Assembly (NCBI RefSeq): GCF_029626175.1
Contig: NZ_JARUBM010000002.1
Coordinates: 992,001 to 1,056,000 of the forward strand
DNA length: 64,000 nucleotides
Source: Micromonospora sp. WMMD1082
Lineage (GTDB): Bacteria > Actinomycetota > Actinomycetes > Mycobacteriales > Micromonosporaceae
Direction of reading: 5' to 3'
Translations under genes and position numbers: made by a program
Shown: piece by piece, positions 55,609 to 64,000 of the stretch
Position numbering within the stretch: position 1 is the first letter of the stretch
How the letters are laid out: every line of letters starts with the position of its first letter
Notes under the pieces: generated by a model
Told to the model about the DNA's origin: nothing
Seen by the model: only the letters and a program-made list of their open reading frames with translations
Databases searched by the model: none

Positions 55609-56490
55609 TCAGCGGGCATGGGCCGTCTCCCGTACGCCGGCGAACAGGTCGGACTCGGGCAGCGGACTGTCGACCATCGACCGGACCAGCTGGTAATCCT
55701 CCGTCGGCCAGGCGCGCTGCTGCAGCTCCATCGGCACCTGGAACCAGAAGCCGTCCGGGTCCACCTGGGTGGCGTGCGCCCGCAGCGCGTCGTCCCGGAC
55801 GGGGAAGTATTCCGCGCACTCGACCCGGGTGGTGATCCGCGGGCCCTTGTCCGGCCGATCCTCCCAGCGTTCCAGCCACTCTCCGTACGGCGACTCGACG
55901 CCGGTGGCGAGGATGGCCTCGTGCAGCGCCAGGACCTTGCCCTTGGAGAAGCCGACATCGTAGTAGAGCTTCAGCGGTTGCCAGGGCTCCCCCAGCTCCG
56001 GGTACTGCCCGGCGTCGCCGGCCGCGTCGAAGGCCGCCACGCTGACCTTGTGGCACATGATGTGATCGGGGTGCGGGTAGCCGCCCTCCTCGTCGTACGT
56101 GGTGACCACGTGCGGGCGGAACTCGCGCATCAGCCGCACCAGCGGGCCGGCGGCCACCGCGACGTCCTGCAGGGCGAAACAGCCCTCGGGTAGCGGCGGC
56201 AGCGGATCACCCTCGGGCAGGCCGGAGTCGACGAAGCCCAGCCACGCCTGCTCGATGCCGAGGATGGCCCGCGCGGCGTCCATCTCGGCCCGACGGATCT
56301 CGGCGATGTTCGCCCACACGTCGGGTCGGTCGAGCTTGGGGTTGAGCACGCTGCCACGCTCGCCGCCCGTACAGGTCACGACCAGCACGTCCACCCCCTC
56401 GGCGACGTACTTCGCCGTCGTCGCGGCGCCCTTGCTCGACTCGTCGTCGGGGTGCGCGTGCACGGCCATGAGTCGAAGTTGCTCTGCCAA
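55609..56490 (-). CDS. mca: Mycothiol S-conjugate amidase
   Basis: 293 residues from the TTG following GAGGAG by about 10 nt; the ATG seven codons on is an alternative. The zinc site reads AVHAHPDDESSKG and GGYPHPDHIMCHK. LVVTCTGGERGSVLNPKLD and WAIA-type substrate loops match Mca rather than MshB. It hydrolyses mycothiol conjugates of electrophiles and antibiotics, releasing mercapturic acids for export. Its presence identifies a mycothiol-producing actinobacterium. Confidence 0.93.
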   Translation of the reverse strand: MAEQLRLMAVHAHPDDESSKGAATTAKYVAEGVDVLVVTCTGGERGSVLNPKLDRPDVWANIAEIRRAEMDAARAILGIEQAWLGFVDSGLPEGDPLPPLPEGCFALQDVAVAAGPLVRLMREFRPHVVTTYDEEGGYPHPDHIMCHKVSVAAFDAAGDAGQYPELGEPWQPLKLYYDVGFSKGKVLALHEAILATGVESPYGEWLERWEDRPDKGPRITTRVECAEYFPVRDDALRAHATQVDPDGFWFQVPMELQQRAWPTEDYQLVRSMVDSPLPESDLFAGVRETAHAR

Positions 56491-56714
56491 AGGTCGGCGC
56501 TCCTCGTCTCTGCCCACCGGTGAGCCCACCCCGGGCCCACCGTCGACCTGCCGGAATCCTCCCCGTTGCGGTGCCAGACCGCGCCGGCCTGTCATATTTG
56601 ACACCAGCCGCATGTCGCCGCTGGGCCAGACGTGCCACCGAGTCGGACAGGAATGGCGGACCTCTGCCATTCTTGCCGATGCCGCTGACAACAACGCCAG
56701 GGAGATACCCGCCG

Positions 56715-57149
56715 GTGACCGAGACGCACGCCACACTTGGACCGCACGCGCCGGTCTTCCCGCCCGGCCGGTACGGCCGCCGCCGGGCACCGCGACGCCG
56801 CCGCCCGGTGTTGGCCGCGCTGCTGGTGGTCGCCGTGGTCGCGACCCTCACCGTCGTCTCGGTCCGGCTCTACCGGCAGTACGGCGATCCGGCGTACGAC
56901 GCCCAGGTCATCAGCTACGGGGACATCACGGACAGTGAGGTGGTGATCGACTTCCGGGTGAACCTGCCCGACGGCGGTGCGGCGGTGTGCGTGCTGCGTG
57001 CCCGGGACCACGCCGGTGCCGAGGTGGCCCGCGAGGAGGTGCCGGTGAGCGCCGTCGAGGGGCAGCGGCACGTCACCGTCCGGCACCGCCTCGTCACCAG
57101 CGCGCGACCCTTCATCGGTGAGGTCGTCCGCTGCCGGCCGGCCACCTGA
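56715..57149 (+). CDS. DUF4307 domain protein
   Basis: 144 residues from a GTG with AGGGAG upstream. A basic, Pro-rich N-terminus (RYGRRRAPRRRRPVL) runs into one membrane helix (LAALLVVAVVATLTVVSV). A ~95-residue external domain follows, with VISYGDITDSEVVIDFRVNL and the conserved C-terminal cysteine pattern (AVCVLRARD, EVVRCRPAT). DUF4307 genes sit between mca and greA in many actinobacteria, as here. Function unknown. Confidence 0.88.
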   Translation: MTETHATLGPHAPVFPPGRYGRRRAPRRRRPVLAALLVVAVVATLTVVSVRLYRQYGDPAYDAQVISYGDITDSEVVIDFRVNLPDGGAAVCVLRARDHAGAEVAREEVPVSAVEGQRHVTVRHRLVTSARPFIGEVVRCRPAT

Positions 57150-57303
57150 GCGCCCTCTGACGCAGGGCTGGCCGCCCGAGGGTCGACCGCTGCGACCGTG
57201 CCCATCGATGCACCCGACGTGATCGCCGACACTGCTTGTCGTAGGGCACTGGTAACTTGGAGGTTCACCTGTCAGCCAGCACGCACACCGAGGAGGACCG
57301 CCT

Positions 57304-57801
57304 GTGTCCAATGGCAACGAGGCGCCCGCCACCTGGCTGTCCCAGGACGCGTACGACCGTCTGAAGGGCGAGCTCGATGAGTTGATCGCCAACCGGCCGG
57401 TCATCGCCGCCGAGATCAACGCGCGGCGCGAGGAAGGCGACCTGCGCGAGAACGGCGGCTACCATGCCGCCCGCGAGGAGCAGGGCAAGGCCGAGGGGCG
57501 CATCCTCTATCTGAAGGAGCTGCTCCGCACGGCCCAGGTCGGCGAGGCGCCGACCGTCGACGCCGTGGCACCCGGGATGGTCGTGACGATCTACTTCGAC
57601 GACGACGCCGACGACACAGAGACCTTCCTGCTCGGCTCGCGCGAGATCGCCTCCACCACGGACCTGACGGTCTACAGCCCCGAGTCGGCCCTCGGCCAGG
57701 CGATCCTGGGCGGCAAGGCCGGCCAGGCCTGCACCTACACCGCGCCCAGCGGCGCGGACATCAAGGTGACGGTGGTCAGCTTCGAGCCGTTCTCCGGCTG
57801 A
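57304..57801 (+). CDS. greA: Transcription elongation factor GreA
   Basis: 165 residues, GTG start with GAGGACC before it. The N-terminal coiled coil carries the acidic tip that reaches the polymerase active site ([20 protein letters not shown]). The C-terminal FKBP-like domain includes [20 protein letters not shown]. It stimulates transcript cleavage by backtracked RNA polymerase. Standard actinobacterial location between DUF4307 and ilvA. Confidence 0.95.
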   Translation: MSNGNEAPATWLSQDAYDRLKGELDELIANRPVIAAEINARREEGDLRENGGYHAAREEQGKAEGRILYLKELLRTAQVGEAPTVDAVAPGMVVTIYFDDDADDTETFLLGSREIASTTDLTVYSPESALGQAILGGKAGQACTYTAPSGADIKVTVVSFEPFSG

Positions 57802-57837
57802 GTGCACCTCGCGCCGGAGGCGTGACGCCGTACGGTG

Positions 57838-59058
57838 TCATGCCTCCGGCGCGATCGTCACCTGATAACCACTGGCCCGCAGGGCACTGATGAGCGTGTC
57901 GGAGTGCTCGACACCCCGGGTCTCCACCGACAGCGCCACCTCGACCTCGCCGAGGCGCAGGTGCGGGTTGGCCCGCTGGTGCACCACGTCGACCACGTTC
58001 GCCCGATGCTCGGCGATCTCACTCAGCAGCGAGGCCAACTGCCCCGGGCGGTCCGAGCAGCGCACCGTCACCCGCAGGTAGCGCCCGGCCGCCGCCAGGC
58101 CGTGCTCGATCACCCGCAGCATCAGCAGCGGGTCGATGTTGCCGCCGGAGAGCACGGCCACCACCGGCGCCTTCACCTGGACGGTGCCGGCCAGCAGCGC
58201 CGCCACCCCGACCGCGCCGGCCGGCTCCACCACCTGCTTGCCACGTTCCAGCAGCATGAGCAGCGCCCGGGAGATGTCCTCCTCGGAGACGGTGACGACC
58301 TCGTCGACGAGCTTGCGGACATGGGTGAAGGTGACATCGCCCGGCCGACCGACCGCGATGCCGTCCGCGATGGTGGCGAAGGCGGGCAGCCGGACCGGCT
58401 CGCCCGCGACCAGCGACGGCGGGAAGGCCGCCGCGCCGGCCGCCTGCACCCCGATCACCCGCACGTCCGGCCGGAGCGCCTTGGCGGCCACCGCCAGCCC
58501 GGAGATCAGTCCTCCCCCACCGACCCCGGTGACGATCGTGGTGACCTCGGGGCACTGCTCCAGGATCTCCAGCGCCACCGTGCCCTGCCCGGCGATCACG
58601 TCCCGGTGGTCGAAGGGGTGGATCAGCACCGCACCGGTCCGCTCGGCGAACGTCTGCGCCGCGACCAGCGACTCGTCCACCGTGGCGCCGATCAGCTCGA
58701 CCTGCGCGCCGTACCCTTTGGTGGCCGCGACCTTGGGCAGCGGCGCGTTCACCGGCATGAAGACGGTGGCGTGGGTACCGACCAACCCCGCGGCGAGCGC
58801 CACGCCCTGCGCGTGGTTGCCGGCGCTGGCCGCGACCACCCCCCGGGCACGTTCCTCCGCCGACAGCCGGGAGATCCGCACGTACGCGCCGCGCACCTTG
58901 TACGACCCCGCCCGCTGAAGGTTCTCGCACTTGAGCCAGACCGGCCCGCCGAGGGTGGCGCTGAGCGGGCGGGAGGGCTCCAGCGGGGTGGTGCGGATGA
59001 CCCCGGCGAGCAGCTTCCGCGCCGCTCGCACGTCGTCCAGGCTGACCAGTTCCGTCAT
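57838..59058 (-). CDS. ilvA: Threonine dehydratase with C-terminal ACT domain
   Basis: 406 residues. The PLP lysine sits in RAGSYKVRGAY, the substrate loop in VVAASAGNHAQGVAL and the phosphate loop in VGGGGLISGLAV. The last ~75 residues are an ACT-type sensor (TVRCSDRPGQLASLLSEIAE, VEVALSVETRG). Converts threonine to 2-oxobutyrate, first step to isoleucine or in degradation. The ATG overlaps the upstream DUF4328 stop as ATGA. Contrasts with the ACT-less homologue near the left end of the window. Confidence 0.93.
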   Translation of the reverse strand: MTELVSLDDVRAARKLLAGVIRTTPLEPSRPLSATLGGPVWLKCENLQRAGSYKVRGAYVRISRLSAEERARGVVAASAGNHAQGVALAAGLVGTHATVFMPVNAPLPKVAATKGYGAQVELIGATVDESLVAAQTFAERTGAVLIHPFDHRDVIAGQGTVALEILEQCPEVTTIVTGVGGGGLISGLAVAAKALRPDVRVIGVQAAGAAAFPPSLVAGEPVRLPAFATIADGIAVGRPGDVTFTHVRKLVDEVVTVSEEDISRALLMLLERGKQVVEPAGAVGVAALLAGTVQVKAPVVAVLSGGNIDPLLMLRVIEHGLAAAGRYLRVTVRCSDRPGQLASLLSEIAEHRANVVDVVHQRANPHLRLGEVEVALSVETRGVEHSDTLISALRASGYQVTIAPEA

Positions 59059-60008
59059 GCTCCGATCGTGCCACCCGCCCCACCCGGCTCCGGCGGCGCC
59101 TGGACCGGAGCCGCCGGCGCGGGCGACGCGGCCGGAGCGGGCGACGCGGGCGACGCGGCCGGAGCGGGCGACGCGGGCGACGCCTGGACCTGAGCGGGCG
59201 GCGCGGCCGGCGCGGCCACGGTCATCCCGGGCAGGATCGGACCGGTGGGCATGGCCCGCACGATCCGGGCGGTCTGCGCGGCGGAGATGCGGTGGATCAG
59301 CACGATCAGCGACGCCGCGGCCGCCACGCAGAACAGCGCGGGCACGAGGTACGCCCCGGTGTTCGAGGCGTAGTGGTCGGCGTACGCCTGGAAGTCGGCC
59401 GCGGTCTGCGGGTACGGGAGCGCGTCGAACTCGGCGGTGGTGGAACGCGCGATGAACCGCTCCGCGAAGAGGAACAACAGCCAGGAGCCCCACCACAGGT
59501 GGACCAGCGTCGGGGTGCTCAGCCGCCAGAGGCTCTCCCGGGCGATGTTGGCCATCACCCGGTGGGGCAGCACGAGGTTGACGAACGGCACCAGCCATCC
59601 GGCGATCGCCCAACCGGCGGAGTGGGTCGGCCCGGCGCCCGGAAAGGCGTCCAGGTTCTTCCGGGCCCGCCAGGTCCACACGATGACGAGCACGACGGCG
59701 ACCAGCAACGCCACCTGGTACAGCAGCGCCACCCCCAACTCCAGCAGCCCCGCGCTCAGCAGGAAGGCCTCGCCGTCCGCGGCGTCGGCCGCCCGCCCGG
59801 CGAGCAGCGCGTTGACCGGCTGGACCGCCACCGTGAACAGCAGGAACACGGTGGTCGCGGCCACCGCGACCGAGGCGGCACGGCCGACGCTCCGGACCGG
59901 ACGGACCCGGGCGCCCGGGTGCAGGACGGGCGAACCCACCGGCGTACGGCAGGTGGGGCACTCCCTGGTGCGTACGTCGGTGTCGGTGTCACAGGTGTGG
60001 CAGCGCAT
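59055..60008 (-). CDS. DUF4328 membrane protein with zinc-ribbon start and Ala/Ser/Pro repeat tail
   Basis: 317 residues from an ATG preceded by GGGAGG. Residues 1-24 form a small zinc ribbon (CHTCDTDTDVRTRECPTC). The DUF4328 core has four to five membrane helices with WTWRARKNLDAF and AGWAIAGWLVPFVNLVLPHR. The last ~55 residues are a repeat of ASPAPAASPA units encoded by near-identical GCGGGCGACGC tracts. DUF4328 is of unknown function. Translationally coupled to ilvA. Confidence 0.85.
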   Translation of the reverse strand: MRCHTCDTDTDVRTRECPTCRTPVGSPVLHPGARVRPVRSVGRAASVAVAATTVFLLFTVAVQPVNALLAGRAADAADGEAFLLSAGLLELGVALLYQVALLVAVVLVIVWTWRARKNLDAFPGAGPTHSAGWAIAGWLVPFVNLVLPHRVMANIARESLWRLSTPTLVHLWWGSWLLFLFAERFIARSTTAEFDALPYPQTAADFQAYADHYASNTGAYLVPALFCVAAAASLIVLIHRISAAQTARIVRAMPTGPILPGMTVAAPAAPPAQVQASPASPAPAASPASPAPAASPAPAAPVQAPPEPGGAGGTIGA

Positions 60009-60047
60009 GTCGAAGATCCTCCCGGGCGGCACCGGGAGCCTAGATGA

Positions 60048-61451
60048 TCACGCGCTGGCGGGCGACCCCGTGCCGACGCGCGGGTATCCCGGGGCGTGCC
60101 GGGGCCACGGGGCCGCCATCTCGAACTGGCCCGCGACGCCGAGCAGCAGCAGCTCCGAACCGGGCGGGCCGACCAGTTGCACGGCCAGCGGCAGCCCGTC
60201 CGGGCGACGGCCCACCGGCACCACCAGGGCGGGCAGGCCGGCGATGTTCCACGGCGCCGCGTACGGCGCGTACCGGATGTTGGTGAGCATGTTGGCCTGC
60301 CAGGAGCGGGTCGACCAGTTGGTGGCCGGCGGCGGTGCGCTCGCCAGCGCCGGGGTGAGCAGCAGGTCCACCGAGTGGTCGGCGAAGAACCCGATCGAGC
60401 GCTCGCGCCAGGCGAGCCGGTCGGCCTCGCGGACGTACCCGCGCCGCCACGCCCACTCGCCGAGGGCCACGTGCCGGCGGCTGCGGCGCTGTAGGGCACG
60501 CCGGTCGACCCCGGCGGCCCGCACGTCCGCCGCGGCGGCGGCGAACCAGGTGGCGATGCCCTGCAACCCCAGCACGGTCGGATAGACCGGATCGGCCGGG
60601 ACGGTGTCGTGCCCGGCGGCGGCGAGCAGCCGGCCGGCGGCGGCGACCGCGTCCCGGTTCGGCGCGTCGGGCGAGACACCGCGTACGGGCGAACGCAGCG
60701 AGACGCCGACCCGCAGCCGCTGCGGCGGAACGAGCTTGCCCTGGGCACGGCCGGCGAGCACCTGGAAACCGACCGCCGCGTCCGCGACCGTGGTGGTGAG
60801 CATGCCGTGCTCGGTCAGGCCGAACCAGTCCTCGGCGCCGAGCTGGCAGGGCACCACGCCGCGACCGGGCTTCAGGCCGACCAGGCCGCAGCAGGCCGCC
60901 GGGATGCGGATCGAGCCCAGGCCGTCGTTGCCGTGCGCGATCGGCACCAGACCGGCGGCCACCGCCGCGGCGGCACCCCCGGAGGAGCCACCGGGGGTGC
61001 GGGACAGGTCCCACGGGTTGCGGGTGACGGCCGTCTCGTCGTCGGTGATGCCCCAGAGGCCGAGCTCGGGCATCCGGGTGACGCCGAGGATCACGGCACC
61101 GGCGCCGCGCAGCCGCCGGACCACCTCGTGGTCGGCCTCCGCCACCGCGGTACGCACCGCGGCGGAACCGTTCCAGGTGGGCATGCCGGCCACCGGAGTG
61201 TTCTCCTTGACCGCGATCGGCACCCCGGCCAGGGGCAGGTTGGCCAGGTCCTCCTGCTCGTCGACCTTCTCCGCCTCGGTGACCGCCACCCCGCCGCGTA
61301 CCGTGCGGAACGCGGCGAGGTCGGCGTCGGCCTTGGCGACGTGGTCGAGGTGGTCGGCCAGCACCTGGGTGGCGGAGACGTCGCCCCGGCGTACTCCCCG
61401 GGCGATCTGTTTGGCGGTCGCCCCGACCCAGGTCGGCATGATGTCCTGCAC
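60048..61451 (-). CDS. Amidase signature family enzyme
   Basis: About 467 residues from a GTG after GGGGAGG. The Ser-Ser-Lys triad is present: lysine in VPIAVKENTPVAG, serines in RTPGGSSGGAAAAVAAGLVP. The nucleophile strand reads GLGSIRIPAACCGLVGLKPG, with S where most members have G-S-I. Amidases hydrolyse aliphatic or aromatic amides. The substrate is not readable. Lies 22 bp downstream of the cystathionine gamma-synthase gene on the same strand. Confidence 0.88.
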   Translation of the reverse strand: MQDIMPTWVGATAKQIARGVRRGDVSATQVLADHLDHVAKADADLAAFRTVRGGVAVTEAEKVDEQEDLANLPLAGVPIAVKENTPVAGMPTWNGSAAVRTAVAEADHEVVRRLRGAGAVILGVTRMPELGLWGITDDETAVTRNPWDLSRTPGGSSGGAAAAVAAGLVPIAHGNDGLGSIRIPAACCGLVGLKPGRGVVPCQLGAEDWFGLTEHGMLTTTVADAAVGFQVLAGRAQGKLVPPQRLRVGVSLRSPVRGVSPDAPNRDAVAAAGRLLAAAGHDTVPADPVYPTVLGLQGIATWFAAAAADVRAAGVDRRALQRRSRRHVALGEWAWRRGYVREADRLAWRERSIGFFADHSVDLLLTPALASAPPPATNWSTRSWQANMLTNIRYAPYAAPWNIAGLPALVVPVGRRPDGLPLAVQLVGPPGSELLLLGVAGQFEMAAPWPRHAPGYPRVGTGSPASA

Positions 61452-61473
61452 GGCCACCCTCCCCAGCCAGCGG

Positions 61474-62616
61474 TCAGCCCAGCGCCTGCTCCAGATCGGC
61501 GAGCAGGTCTTCGACCGTCTCGATGCCGACAGACAGTCGCACGAGATCGCCGGGAACTTCAAGCGGCGAGCCGGCGGCGCTCGCGTGTGTCATCCGGCCC
61601 GGGTGTTCGATCAGGGATTCCACCCCGCCGAGCGACTCGGCGAGCACGAAGAGCTTGGCCCGGTTGCAGATCTCGACGGCGTGGTCCTCGCCGCCGGCCG
61701 CCCGGAACGAGATCATTCCGCCGAAGCGCCGCATCTGCTTCGCCGCCACCTCGTGACCGGGGTGGGTGGGCAGCCCCGGGTAGAGCACCTGGCGCACCTT
61801 GGCGTGCCCGTCCAGGTAGGCGGCGATCCGCTCGGCGTTGTCGCAGTGCCGGTCCATGCGTACGCCGAGGGTCTTGATGCCGCGCAGGGTGAGCCAGGCG
61901 TCGAACGGGCCGTTGACCGCGCCCATCGCGTTCTGGTGGTAGCGCAGCTGCTCGCCGAGGGCGCCGTCGGCCGCCACCAGCGCGCCGCCGATCACGTCGG
62001 AGTGCCCGCCGATGTACTTGGTGGTCGAGTGGACCACCACGTCCGCGCCGAGCGCGATCGGCTGTTGCAGGTACGGCGAGGCGAACGTGTTGTCGACCAC
62101 CAGCAGCGCCCCGGCGTCGTGCGCGACGGCGGCCAGGGTGGCGATGTCGGCGATGCCGAGCAGCGGATTGGTCGGCGTCTCCACCCACACCACCTTGGTG
62201 GCGCCGGGGCGGATCGCGGCCCGCACGGCGTCCGGGTCGGAGACCTTCGCCGGGGTGTACGCCAGCCCCCACCGCTCGGCGACCTTGGCGAAGAGCCGGT
62301 ACGTGCCGCCGTACGCGTCGTCGGGGATGACCACGTGATCACCCGGACCGCAGACGGTACGCAGCAGGGCGTCCTCGGCGGCAAGGCCGCTGGCGAAGGC
62401 GAGGCCGACCGGCCCACCCTCCAGCGCGGCCAGGCACTCCTGGAGCGAGTCGCGGGTCGGGTTGCCGGAGCGGCTGTACTCGTAGCCGAGCCGGGGCGCG
62501 CCGACGGCGTCCTGGGCGTACGTGCTGGTCTGGTAGATCGGGGGGATCACCGCGCCGGTGCGGGCCTCGGGGGCCTGGCCGGCGTGAATGGCGAGCGTGT
62601 CGAAGCCGTGGTTCAT
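61474..62616 (-). CDS. metB: Cystathionine gamma-synthase
   Basis: 380 residues. Signatures include YSRSGNPTRDSLQECLAALE, the pyridoxal lysine in VVHSTTKYIGGHSDVIGGA, and SLGGVESLIEHPGRMTHAS. This matches MetB-type transsulfuration enzymes rather than MetZ. It makes cystathionine from O-acetyl/succinyl-homoserine and cysteine, although actinobacterial homologues may also work in the reverse direction. Start by family alignment. Confidence 0.9.
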   Translation of the reverse strand: MNHGFDTLAIHAGQAPEARTGAVIPPIYQTSTYAQDAVGAPRLGYEYSRSGNPTRDSLQECLAALEGGPVGLAFASGLAAEDALLRTVCGPGDHVVIPDDAYGGTYRLFAKVAERWGLAYTPAKVSDPDAVRAAIRPGATKVVWVETPTNPLLGIADIATLAAVAHDAGALLVVDNTFASPYLQQPIALGADVVVHSTTKYIGGHSDVIGGALVAADGALGEQLRYHQNAMGAVNGPFDAWLTLRGIKTLGVRMDRHCDNAERIAAYLDGHAKVRQVLYPGLPTHPGHEVAAKQMRRFGGMISFRAAGGEDHAVEICNRAKLFVLAESLGGVESLIEHPGRMTHASAAGSPLEVPGDLVRLSVGIETVEDLLADLEQALG

Positions 62617-62712
62617 TACGCAGACGTTAGTCCTACCTTCCCGTCCCAGCGGGTGGAACCCGGCCCGGTTCGCCTCCGCCGCTCTGTCGGACCGTTGGGC
62701 GATACTGGCTCG

Positions 62713-63039
62713 GTGACCCCGACCGAGACGCTGCCGTCCCGCCTGATCGGTGCAGCCGACCGCATTCCGGCCTCGCTCGACCTGCTGACCGGCCCCGATC
62801 ATGGTCGCCTCGCCCTACCGGTGCGACTGGCCTGGTCCGGCCTGACCGAGTTCAACGTCGGCGACGCCCGCCAGCGTTTGACGCTCTACCGCACGCTTCT
62901 GGATTGCGGGCAGCGTGAGGACATAATCCGTTATGTCAACGCCACTCTGCTGCGGGCCGACTGGCCCCGGATCCGGCGGCTGACTTCCCGGCGCCTGGTT
63001 GCCCTCTGGGAGCGACAGCTCCCGGAGTTGGCCGTCTGA
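62713..63039 (+). CDS. Small protein upstream of AbiEii-like nucleotidyltransferase
   Basis: 108 residues, GTG start. GATACT lies 6 nt upstream, consistent with a leaderless mRNA. The protein is soluble and basic toward the C-terminus (LLRADWPRIRRLTSRRLVAL, WERQLPELAV), with LTGPDHGRLALPVRLAWSGL near the start. No domain recognised. The stop is 2 bp before the nucleotidyltransferase gene, so the two are cotranscribed and it may be a cognate antitoxin. Confidence 0.65.
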   Translation: MTPTETLPSRLIGAADRIPASLDLLTGPDHGRLALPVRLAWSGLTEFNVGDARQRLTLYRTLLDCGQREDIIRYVNATLLRADWPRIRRLTSRRLVALWERQLPELAV

Positions 63040-63041
63040 CT

Positions 63042-63752
63042 GTGGACGAGTTGCATCTACGGTTGCTACGCATCGGGTTCAATGCTGGTAGCGATCTCGG
63101 CCTGGTTCTCGCGGGTGGCTATGCGCTGTCGGCGCACGAGCTGACCACAAGACCCTCTCGAGATATCGACTTCGCAACGGCCACCGCAATGCCGCTGCCG
63201 GCGGTGGCCGAGCGACTCGCCCAGGCCTACGTCGCTGCCGGCCTTGCCGTTCGCATCATCGAGACCACCCCGCGAATGGCACGACTCGTGGTGTACACAG
63301 AGGCAACAGAGTGTGAGGTCGATCTCCTGAAGGAGGCAATCGGTCCCCCTGCGCAACTCAGCATCGGTCCCGTCCTCGCATTCGGGGACGCCGTCGGGCT
63401 GAAGGTGCGTGCCCTGCACGAACGCGCAGCCCACCGGGACTACATCGACATCTGCGCCGCCAACAGTCGACTGAGCTGGCACGAGCTGGAGTCTCTGGGT
63501 GCTCAGCACACCAACGGCTTCTCCTTGGAAGAATTGGCCGATCGGCTTGGCGGGATTCGTGAACTTGACCATGAGACGTTCATGTCCTACCGGCTCAGCG
63601 AAAGCGATGTCGAGGCCTTGTGCAGGTGGGCGTTTGCCTGGGCGGCGGACATCCGGTCTCGGCTGGCAAGCGGGGAGGCCGGCCCGATCGGCCTGGTAGA
63701 GGACGAATGGGACGCCTACCTTGATCCGCCTGATGCCAGGGCGACCCGGTGA
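63042..63752 (+). CDS. AbiEii/AbiGii-type nucleotidyltransferase toxin-like protein
   Basis: 236 residues. The nucleotidyltransferase core GLVLAGGYALSAHELTTRPS with RDIDFATA has the G-G and D-x-D elements of AbiEii. GDAVGLKVRALHERAAHRDYIDICA follows as in the family. Type IV toxins of this kind are inhibited by a partner acting elsewhere; the tightly linked 108-residue protein is the only candidate here. Local GC content is lower than its surroundings, which could indicate later acquisition. Confidence 0.8.
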   Translation: MDELHLRLLRIGFNAGSDLGLVLAGGYALSAHELTTRPSRDIDFATATAMPLPAVAERLAQAYVAAGLAVRIIETTPRMARLVVYTEATECEVDLLKEAIGPPAQLSIGPVLAFGDAVGLKVRALHERAAHRDYIDICAANSRLSWHELESLGAQHTNGFSLEELADRLGGIRELDHETFMSYRLSESDVEALCRWAFAWAADIRSRLASGEAGPIGLVEDEWDAYLDPPDARATR

Positions 63753-63785
63753 GCGAGGTCTCGCGACCGGACATAGCCTGGGCCG

Positions 63786-64000
63786 GTGGCGGGTTGCGTG
63801 TTCTGCGGGATCGTGGCGGGCGAGGTGCCGGCGTTCCGGGTGGTCGACGAGCCGGACGGGATGGCGTTCCTGGACACCCGGCCGGTCTTCAAGGGGCACG
63901 TGCTGGTGGTGCCCCACCCGCACCTGGTCACCCTCGCCGATCTGCCGCCGGAGTCGCTGCCCGGTTACTTCGGGCTGGTCCGGCGGCTCGCCGTCGCGGT
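63786..64000 (+). CDS. HIT family protein, start only
   Basis: About 71 codons before the window ends. It starts at a GTG 6 nt after TAGCCT, consistent with leaderless transcription. The sequence reads AGCVFCGIVAGEVPAFRVVD and FKGHVLVVPHPHLVTLADL, the N-terminal zinc-type and sheet portion of HIT (Hint-like) nucleotide hydrolases. The catalytic HxHxH lies beyond the window edge, so activity cannot be judged. Confidence 0.85.
   Translation, partial: MAGCVFCGIVAGEVPAFRVVDEPDGMAFLDTRPVFKGHVLVVPHPHLVTLADLPPESLPGYFGLVRRLAVA

Noticed and set aside
63066..63923. Minus-strand frame across the AbiEii-like and HIT genes
   Set aside because: Overlaps two well-supported plus-strand genes and shows no domain.

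Overview
The window is a stretch of very GC-rich actinobacterial chromosome, most likely from Micromonospora or a close relative. The evidence is strong third-position GC bias, many GTG/TTG starts, a WhiB-type iron-sulfur regulator, coenzyme F420 genes (fbiC, cofD, cofE), mycothiol conjugate amidase (mca), DUF397 and DUF5753-type HTH proteins, and a whiB/F420/manC gene block like the one around whiB2-fbiAB-manC in mycobacteria. No rRNA, tRNA, CRISPR array, phage or insertion sequence was recognised.

Layout. (1) 1-3936, minus strand: a response regulator and sensor kinase, then a broken acyltransferase-3 membrane domain, a PLP enzyme of the serine/threonine dehydratase fold, and the start of a D-Ala-D-Ala-type ligase. 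This is the part list of a D-Ala-D-Ser (VanC-like) peptidoglycan-remodelling operon. (2) 4093-7329: GAF-domain activator, aldehyde dehydrogenase and DUF779 protein. (3) 8545-18791: a polyamine block made of an ABC importer (potDABC order), a saccharopine-dehydrogenase-family enzyme, agmatinase, an Lrp regulator and a class III aminotransferase; the two promoter regions share a 12-bp motif. A DUF397/HTH pair, the HTH gene frameshifted, sits inside it. (4) 18947-31741: conserved actinobacterial core with DUF3499, a metallopeptidase-like protein, whiB, fbiC, cofD, cofE, manC, a glycosyltransferase and a TIGR03089-like protein. (5) 32122-46820: acetoacetyl-CoA ligase, acyl-CoA dehydrogenase, UDP-glucose-type dehydrogenase, a 1644-residue membrane protein, purE/purK and a YyaL-like thioredoxin-fold protein. 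(6) 47052-50463: a tightly overlapping three-gene module of a membrane protein, a nucleoside-phosphorylase-fold protein and a membrane PLD-like protein. The first two share a short Gly/Val/Asn/Gln motif at facing ends. This is the best candidate for an undescribed conflict (immunity-like) system. An NrtR-like NUDIX regulator follows. (7) 51350-64000: secreted PI-PLC-like protein, GGDEF-EAL protein, mca, DUF4307, greA, ilvA, DUF4328 protein, amidase, cystathionine gamma-synthase, an AbiEii-like nucleotidyltransferase with a small partner, and the start of a HIT protein.

Two recurring non-coding themes stand out. Long-stem inverted repeats containing GATC near the outer end occupy five gene-end intergenic spaces and fall into two sequence families. 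Many genes also have a TANNNT-like -10 box 6-9 nt before the start codon, which suggests leaderless transcripts.
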